NCBI RefSeq assembly: GCF_028826105.1
Contig: NZ_JAQGPL010000001.1
Span: 187,501-251,500, forward strand
Direction: 5' to 3'
Origin: Paenibacillus humicola
Lineage (GTDB): Bacteria; Bacillota; Bacilli; Paenibacillales; Paenibacillaceae
Length of the DNA: 64,000 nucleotides
This document shows positions 60,340-64,000 of the stretch, one piece after another. Under the pieces are notes generated by a model. It was not told the DNA's origin. It was given only the letters and a program-made list of their open reading frames with translations, and searched no databases. The stretch's first letter is position 1, and each line of letters starts with the position of its first letter. A program made the translations under genes and the position numbers.

Positions 60340-60831
60340 ATGTTTGCAGAACCTGCCGTGGTTAAGAGAGATTCGTTCATGGTGGCGGGTGTTGCTTATG
60401 AGGCGACGCTGCCGCAGATCGAGGAACAAGAGCTGGGCAAGAAGGCGTATGACCGCGTATTGGCTTGCCGGGACACGCTATCGCATCGGGTATCGGACGC
60501 GGTCCTGCTTATCCAGGTTTATCCGATGAAGCCGGGATTTAATCCGCATACGGTTGCCTTTACCCAGCTGATCGGGTACCAGGTTGCGGAGCATTCGACA
60601 TTGCCGGAAGGCCTCACGTTACGGTCGTTCCCGGCCAGCGATTATTTGGCGTATACGCACAGGGGCCCTGAATCCCAGCTTGGCACGTCTTACGATAAGC
60701 TGTACGGGGAATGGATGCGGCAGCAGGCGCGGCGGCCGGCCGGTTTCGATATCGAAGTCTGGGACGAGCGCTACCGGCCGGAGGAGCCGGACAACGAAAT
60801 CGACTTGTTCGTCGCTTTGGCGGAAACGTAA
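60340..60831 (+). CDS. GyrI-like / effector-binding-domain protein
   Basis: A 163-residue protein formed by a single GyrI-like small-molecule-binding fold (also found fused to AraC and MerR regulators). Matching blocks are LAYTHRGPESQLGTSYDKLYGEWM (about 105-128) and FDIEVWDERYRPEEPDNEIDLFVAL at the C-terminus. No DNA-binding domain is present. The ATG at 60340 is preferred (AAAAGGG eight bases upstream). It is third in the ECF sigma gene group. Confidence 0.8.
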   Translation: MFAEPAVVKRDSFMVAGVAYEATLPQIEEQELGKKAYDRVLACRDTLSHRVSDAVLLIQVYPMKPGFNPHTVAFTQLIGYQVAEHSTLPEGLTLRSFPASDYLAYTHRGPESQLGTSYDKLYGEWMRQQARRPAGFDIEVWDERYRPEEPDNEIDLFVALAET

Positions 60832-60910
60832 GGAGCGGCAGGGGAGGAACGGTTTTCTGGAGACGATTCAATTTGATGGGGTCGGATACCAAGGCTGTTC
60901 CAAAATTCGG

Positions 60911-60953
60911 CCAAAACAAAAGCAACCTCCGTCTTCACAGACGGGAGGTTGCT
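60911..60953 (-). terminator. Terminator behind the aldo/keto reductase gene
   Basis: On the minus strand a stem AGCAACCTCC ... GGAGGTTGCT with inner GTCT/AGAC pairing, followed by TTTGTTTTGG. It may also weakly serve the plus-strand gene. Confidence 0.8.
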
Positions 60954-61022
60954 CAGCTTTGCTGCGTTTAAGGCGCGCCTGCCGGCTAAGCCTAAGAGCG
61001 TTTACCGGCCGCGGCGCGAAGC

Positions 61023-61940
61023 TTACGGCAGCACGTTGCCCGCAGCGCGGTAAATTTCGTACCATTCTTCGCGGGTCAGGCGAATGTCGGCCGCTTTGCA
61101 GCAGTCCTTCAGACGCTCGAGGTTCATCGTGCCGGTGACCGGCTGCATTTGGGCCGGATGGCGCAGAAGCCACGCGATTGCGATCGTCGTGTTGGTCACG
61201 CTGTATTTCTCCGCCACTTCGTTGATCTTCTTGTTAAGCTCCGGGAATTTCGGATTGTCGAGGAACACGCCCTCGAAGAAGCCGAACTGGAACGGCGACC
61301 ACGGCTGGATCGTAATATCGTTCAGGCGGCAGTAATCGAGCACGCTGCCGTCCCGGCCTACGGCCGAGGCGTTCTCCATATTCACGTTAATGCCGCTTGA
61401 GATCATCGTGGCATTCGTGATGCTGAGCTGCAGCTGATTGGCGACGATCGGCTGCTTCACCGATTTCTTCAGAAGCTCCATCTGCATCGGGTTTTGGTTG
61501 GACACGCCGAAATGGCGCACCTTGCCCGAGCTGTGCAGGGTGTCGAACGCTTCCGCCACTTCGTCGGGCTCGACGAGCGCATCCGGACGGTGCAGCAGCA
61601 GAATATCGAGGTAATCGGTTTTCAGCCGCTTCAGGATGCCGTCGACCGACGACAGGATATGGTCCTTGGAAAAATCGAACATCCCTTTGCGTATGCCGCA
61701 TTTGGACTGCAAAATAATGTTCTCGCGGATATCCGCGTTCATATGAATAGCATCCGCAAAAATTTCCTCGCAGGTGCCGCCGCCGTAAATATCGGCATGA
61801 TCGAAAAAGTTCGCGCCCTGCTCCAGTGACGTCTGCACAAAGCGTTCCGCCCCGGCCTTATCGAGCGAATTAATACGCATGCAGCCGACCGCGATCACCG
61901 GAACCTCCAGTTCGCTGACTCCGAGCTTGATCGTTCTCAA
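61023..61940 (-). CDS. Aldo/keto reductase
   Basis: A 305-residue NADPH-dependent TIM-barrel reductase, close to the YcsN/YdhF branch. The catalytic tetrad is visible: Asp and Tyr in FFDHADIYGGG (about 47-53), Lys in ILQSKCGI (near 79), His in LLHRPDAL (near 116). Cofactor-contact segment ending VTGTMNLERLKDC is near 268. Physiological substrate unknown. The TTG at 61940 is the start in frame, eight bases behind GAGGAGGA; the nearby ATG is out of frame. Confidence 0.9.
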   Translation of the reverse strand: MRTIKLGVSELEVPVIAVGCMRINSLDKAGAERFVQTSLEQGANFFDHADIYGGGTCEEIFADAIHMNADIRENIILQSKCGIRKGMFDFSKDHILSSVDGILKRLKTDYLDILLLHRPDALVEPDEVAEAFDTLHSSGKVRHFGVSNQNPMQMELLKKSVKQPIVANQLQLSITNATMISSGINVNMENASAVGRDGSVLDYCRLNDITIQPWSPFQFGFFEGVFLDNPKFPELNKKINEVAEKYSVTNTTIAIAWLLRHPAQMQPVTGTMNLERLKDCCKAADIRLTREEWYEIYRAAGNVLP

Positions 61941-61963
61941 GATTCATGTCCTCCTCGTTTTGG

Positions 61964-61980
61964 AATCGATTCTATCGATT
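61964..61980 (-). promoter_or_regulatory. Operator-like dyad upstream of the aldo/keto reductase gene
   Basis: A perfect inverted repeat AATCGAT-N3-ATCGATT, 24-40 bp upstream of the start codon and overlapping a possible -10 (TAGAAT on the minus strand). It is a likely repressor site; the regulator is unknown. Confidence 0.45.
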
Positions 61981-62117
61981 GCGTTGTCTAGTTCGTCCCT
62001 CATTGATTGTGACATAGCAGGCCGGTAGTTTTCAAGATGAGCCGAGAACTTATTTTGAGCGCTTGAATTCCAGCAAGCGGGACCTTGATAATTCTAGTAT
62101 GATCACCTATCATTTGA

Positions 62118-62131
62118 GTAAAGCGGTTACA
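62118..62131 (+). promoter_or_regulatory. cre-like site upstream of the GH43 gene
   Basis: GTAAAGCGGTTACA matches the CcpA consensus TGWAANCGNTNWCA at 12 of 14 positions, 24 bp before the start codon. A TATGAT lies at 62098-62103. Catabolite repression of a xylosidase would be expected. Confidence 0.5.
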
Positions 62132-62154
62132 CTGCGGAAAAGGGGCTGTTTACG

Positions 62155-63765
62155 ATGTCCAGCATTATGAATCCGATTTTGCGCGGATTTAATCCCGACC
62201 CGTCCATCCTTCGGGTGGGAGACGACTATTATATCGCAACCTCGACGTTCGAGTGGTTTCCCGGCGTGCAGATCCATCATTCGAGGGATCTGCGGAATTG
62301 GCGGCTGCTCACCCATCCGTTAACGCGCACGAGCCAGCTGAATATGGTCGGCGATCCCGATTCCGGCGGCGTGTGGGCGCCGTGCTTAACCTATGCGGAC
62401 GGCATGTTTTACTTGATTTACACCGACGTGAAAAGCCACCTGGGCCCGTTCAAGGACGCGCATAACTATCTGGTCACCGCCGATTCGATCGAAGGCCCGT
62501 GGTCCGACCCGGTTTATTTGAACAGCAGCGGCTTCGACCCGTCCCTGTTCCACGACGACGACGGCCGCAAGTGGCTGCTCAATATGGTATGGGATCACCG
62601 GAAAGGGAAAAATCATTTCGGCGGCATCCTGATGCAGGAATATTCCGTACCGGAACGGCGGCTGACGGGACCGGTCTATAATCTATTCCGCGGAACGCCG
62701 CTCGGGCTGACCGAAGGTCCGCACCTGTATAAGCATAACGGCTTCTATTACCTGATGACCGCCGAGGGGGGCACCCGCGCCGGACACGCCGTCACCGTCG
62801 CGCGCTCGCTATCGCTGTTCGGCCCTTACGAGGTCGACCCGGAGGGTCCGGTGCTGACGTCGGCCGGAAAGCCGGAGCTTGAGCTTCAGCGGGCCGGTCA
62901 CGCCAGTCTGGTCGAAACGCAGGGAGGCGAGCTGTACATCGCCCATCTGTGCGGGCGGCCGCTGCGGCCGTCGATGAACTGCAACCTCGGCCGGGAAACG
63001 GCGCTGCAGCGCATGGAGTGGATGGCGGACGGCTGGCTCCGGCTGGCCGGCGGCGGCAACAGCCCGCATGCGGAGGTGCAGGCCCCCGACCTGCCGGAGC
63101 ATCCGTTTGCGCCGGAGCAGGAAACGGACCATTTCGACGGCGATACGCTTGGCATCCACCTGAATTCCCTGCGGGAGCCGGTCGGCGATGACTGGGCGAC
63201 GCTCAAGGAGCGCCCGGGCTATCTGCGGCTGAAGGGGAGGGAGTCGCTCTATTCGACGCAGCGGCAGAGCCTGATCGCCCGCAGGCAGCAGGCGTTCGCC
63301 GCCGAAGCGGAGACGGCCGTGGAATTTGAGCCGGAGACGTACCAGCAATTGGCCGGGCTCGTTTATTATTACAATACGAAAAATTATTATTACCTGTATA
63401 TCAGCCGCGACGAAGAACGGGGAAAATGCCTCGGCATCATGTCGAGCGACCGCGGCAAATACGACGAGCCGCTGGAAGCTCCGGTCTCGGTGGAAGGCTG
63501 GGAGCGCGTCTATCTGAAGGCGTCGCTGGATCATGAGCGGCTGCAGTTTCATTACTCTCCCGACGGCAAAAGCTGGACGGCCGTCGGTCCGGTGCTCGAC
63601 GCGAGCAAAATTTCCGACGAGCACGCCGAATCGGTGACGGCCGGCTTCCGCTTCGACCAGGGCTTCACCGGAGCCTTTATCGGGGTTTGCGCGCAGGACC
63701 TGAGCGGCCGCAGAACGCACGCGGATTTCGATTATTTTACGTATCGCGAGACGGACTCCCGATAG
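62155..63765 (+). CDS. Beta-xylosidase, glycoside hydrolase family 43
   Basis: A 536-residue enzyme of nearly the same length as Bacillus XynB. The five-bladed propeller carries the catalytic base Asp in FNPDPSILRVGDDYYI (about 14), the pKa-modulating Asp in SGFDPSLFHDDDG (about 125) and the acid Glu in LTEGPHLYKHNGFYYL (about 183). The C-terminal part (about 320-536) is the jelly-roll domain common in xylosidases (FDGDTLGIHLNSLREP, YYLYISRDEERGK). No signal peptide: it acts on imported xylo-oligosaccharides. [12 protein letters not shown]. It stands alone downstream of a cre-like site. Confidence 0.9.
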   Translation: MSSIMNPILRGFNPDPSILRVGDDYYIATSTFEWFPGVQIHHSRDLRNWRLLTHPLTRTSQLNMVGDPDSGGVWAPCLTYADGMFYLIYTDVKSHLGPFKDAHNYLVTADSIEGPWSDPVYLNSSGFDPSLFHDDDGRKWLLNMVWDHRKGKNHFGGILMQEYSVPERRLTGPVYNLFRGTPLGLTEGPHLYKHNGFYYLMTAEGGTRAGHAVTVARSLSLFGPYEVDPEGPVLTSAGKPELELQRAGHASLVETQGGELYIAHLCGRPLRPSMNCNLGRETALQRMEWMADGWLRLAGGGNSPHAEVQAPDLPEHPFAPEQETDHFDGDTLGIHLNSLREPVGDDWATLKERPGYLRLKGRESLYSTQRQSLIARRQQAFAAEAETAVEFEPETYQQLAGLVYYYNTKNYYYLYISRDEERGKCLGIMSSDRGKYDEPLEAPVSVEGWERVYLKASLDHERLQFHYSPDGKSWTAVGPVLDASKISDEHAESVTAGFRFDQGFTGAFIGVCAQDLSGRRTHADFDYFTYRETDSR

Positions 63766-63787
63766 GAAGCTTGCCGTAAATGCGGGG

Positions 63788-64000
63788 TCAGATACTCTCG
63801 TTTTTCATTTTGAATCGTTTAATGTAGCCGAAGCCCATCAGCTTCTTCCGGTTCTCATCCCAAATCCGGTAACGAATCGATCGAAAACTGGACCGCAAGG
63901 TGATGGGATACGCGCTTTGGAGCATCGTATTCTCCTCGTGAGCCCGTTCCAGATAGTAGTTCGGGACGCGGGGGCTGAGGTGATGAATATGATGATAGCC
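63788..64000 (-). CDS. Fatty-acid desaturase (C-terminal part only)
   Basis: The last 70 codons of a gene entering from beyond the window end. The peptide begins GYHHIHHLSPRVPNYYLERA; HHIHH followed by L-S-P-R-(I/V)-P-N-Y is the third histidine box of acyl-lipid desaturases such as Bacillus Des. The tail IRYRIWDENRKKLMGFGY is basic, as in these membrane enzymes. The stop TGA is at 63790-63788. The N-terminal membrane segments and first two histidine boxes lie outside the window. Confidence 0.82.
   Translation of the reverse strand, partial: GYHHIHHLSPRVPNYYLERAHEENTMLQSAYPITLRSSFRSIRYRIWDENRKKLMGFGYIKRFKMKNESI

Overview
The window is a chromosomal segment of a GC-rich, endospore-forming Firmicute, most likely Paenibacillaceae (Paenibacillus, Cohnella or a close relative). 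The evidence is Bacillus-type synteny (hprK-ppaX-yvoF-his, trxB-rapZ-yvcK-whiA-HPr-clpP, cggR-gapA-pgk-tpiA-gpmI-eno, secG/rnr/smpB/ssrA), strong Gram-positive ribosome binding sites, an Sda-like sporulation checkpoint protein, S-layer homology domains, sortase and LPXTG proteins, and plant-polysaccharide enzymes. Assignments rest on reading translations, motifs and gene order; no database search was run.

Layout. 1-3390: the 3' part of a 23S rRNA gene, then six tRNAs (Met, Val, Asp, Phe, Tyr, Lys) and a terminator; no 5S gene follows the 23S. 3.6-8.5 kb: a PucR/CdaR-type regulator, an MsmX/UgpC sugar-importer ATPase, HPr kinase, pyrophosphatase PpaX and a YvoF-type acetyltransferase. 8.9-11.1 kb: a secreted rhamnogalacturonan lyase whose C-terminus is frameshifted. 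11.3-18 kb: hisZ-G-D-B-H-F-IE; hisA is missing from its usual place. 18.2-27.7 kb: a divergent PRPP synthetase, a TPR protein, trxB, glucokinase, rapZ, yvcK, whiA, an HPr with both His15 and Ser46, and a SIMPL-domain protein. 27.8-29.3 kb (minus strand): an extended Sda-like protein, clpP and tRNA-Arg. 29.4-36.8 kb: the glycolytic operon with a recognisable CggR operator. 36.9-46.8 kb: a TIM-barrel isomerase-like protein, secG, a DUF4004/YhbD-like regulator with two bactofilins, an MFS exporter, RNase R with a long RGG-type tail, smpB and tmRNA.

46.8-64 kb is accessory in character. A malate/lactate dehydrogenase-family enzyme is followed by a minus-strand cell-surface locus: a class-D-like sortase, a transglutaminase-like secreted protein and a 1145-residue LPXTG adhesin. 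This locus carries two near-identical cyclic-di-GMP-I type riboswitches. One is in the leader of the transglutaminase gene; the other lies directly behind the sortase gene and leads only to a three-codon reading frame. After it come a DinB protein, an SLH-anchored glycoside hydrolase, an ECF sigma factor with two small partners, an aldo/keto reductase, a GH43 beta-xylosidase and the 3' end of a fatty-acid desaturase gene.

How the parts fit. HprK and HPr supply carbon-catabolite control, MsmX energises oligosaccharide import, and the rhamnogalacturonan lyase, GH43 and SLH hydrolase provide substrates. CggR ties lower glycolysis to sugar-phosphate state. The locus at 48-54 kb looks like a c-di-GMP-controlled adhesion and surface-remodelling module and is the most promising candidate for an undescribed system.
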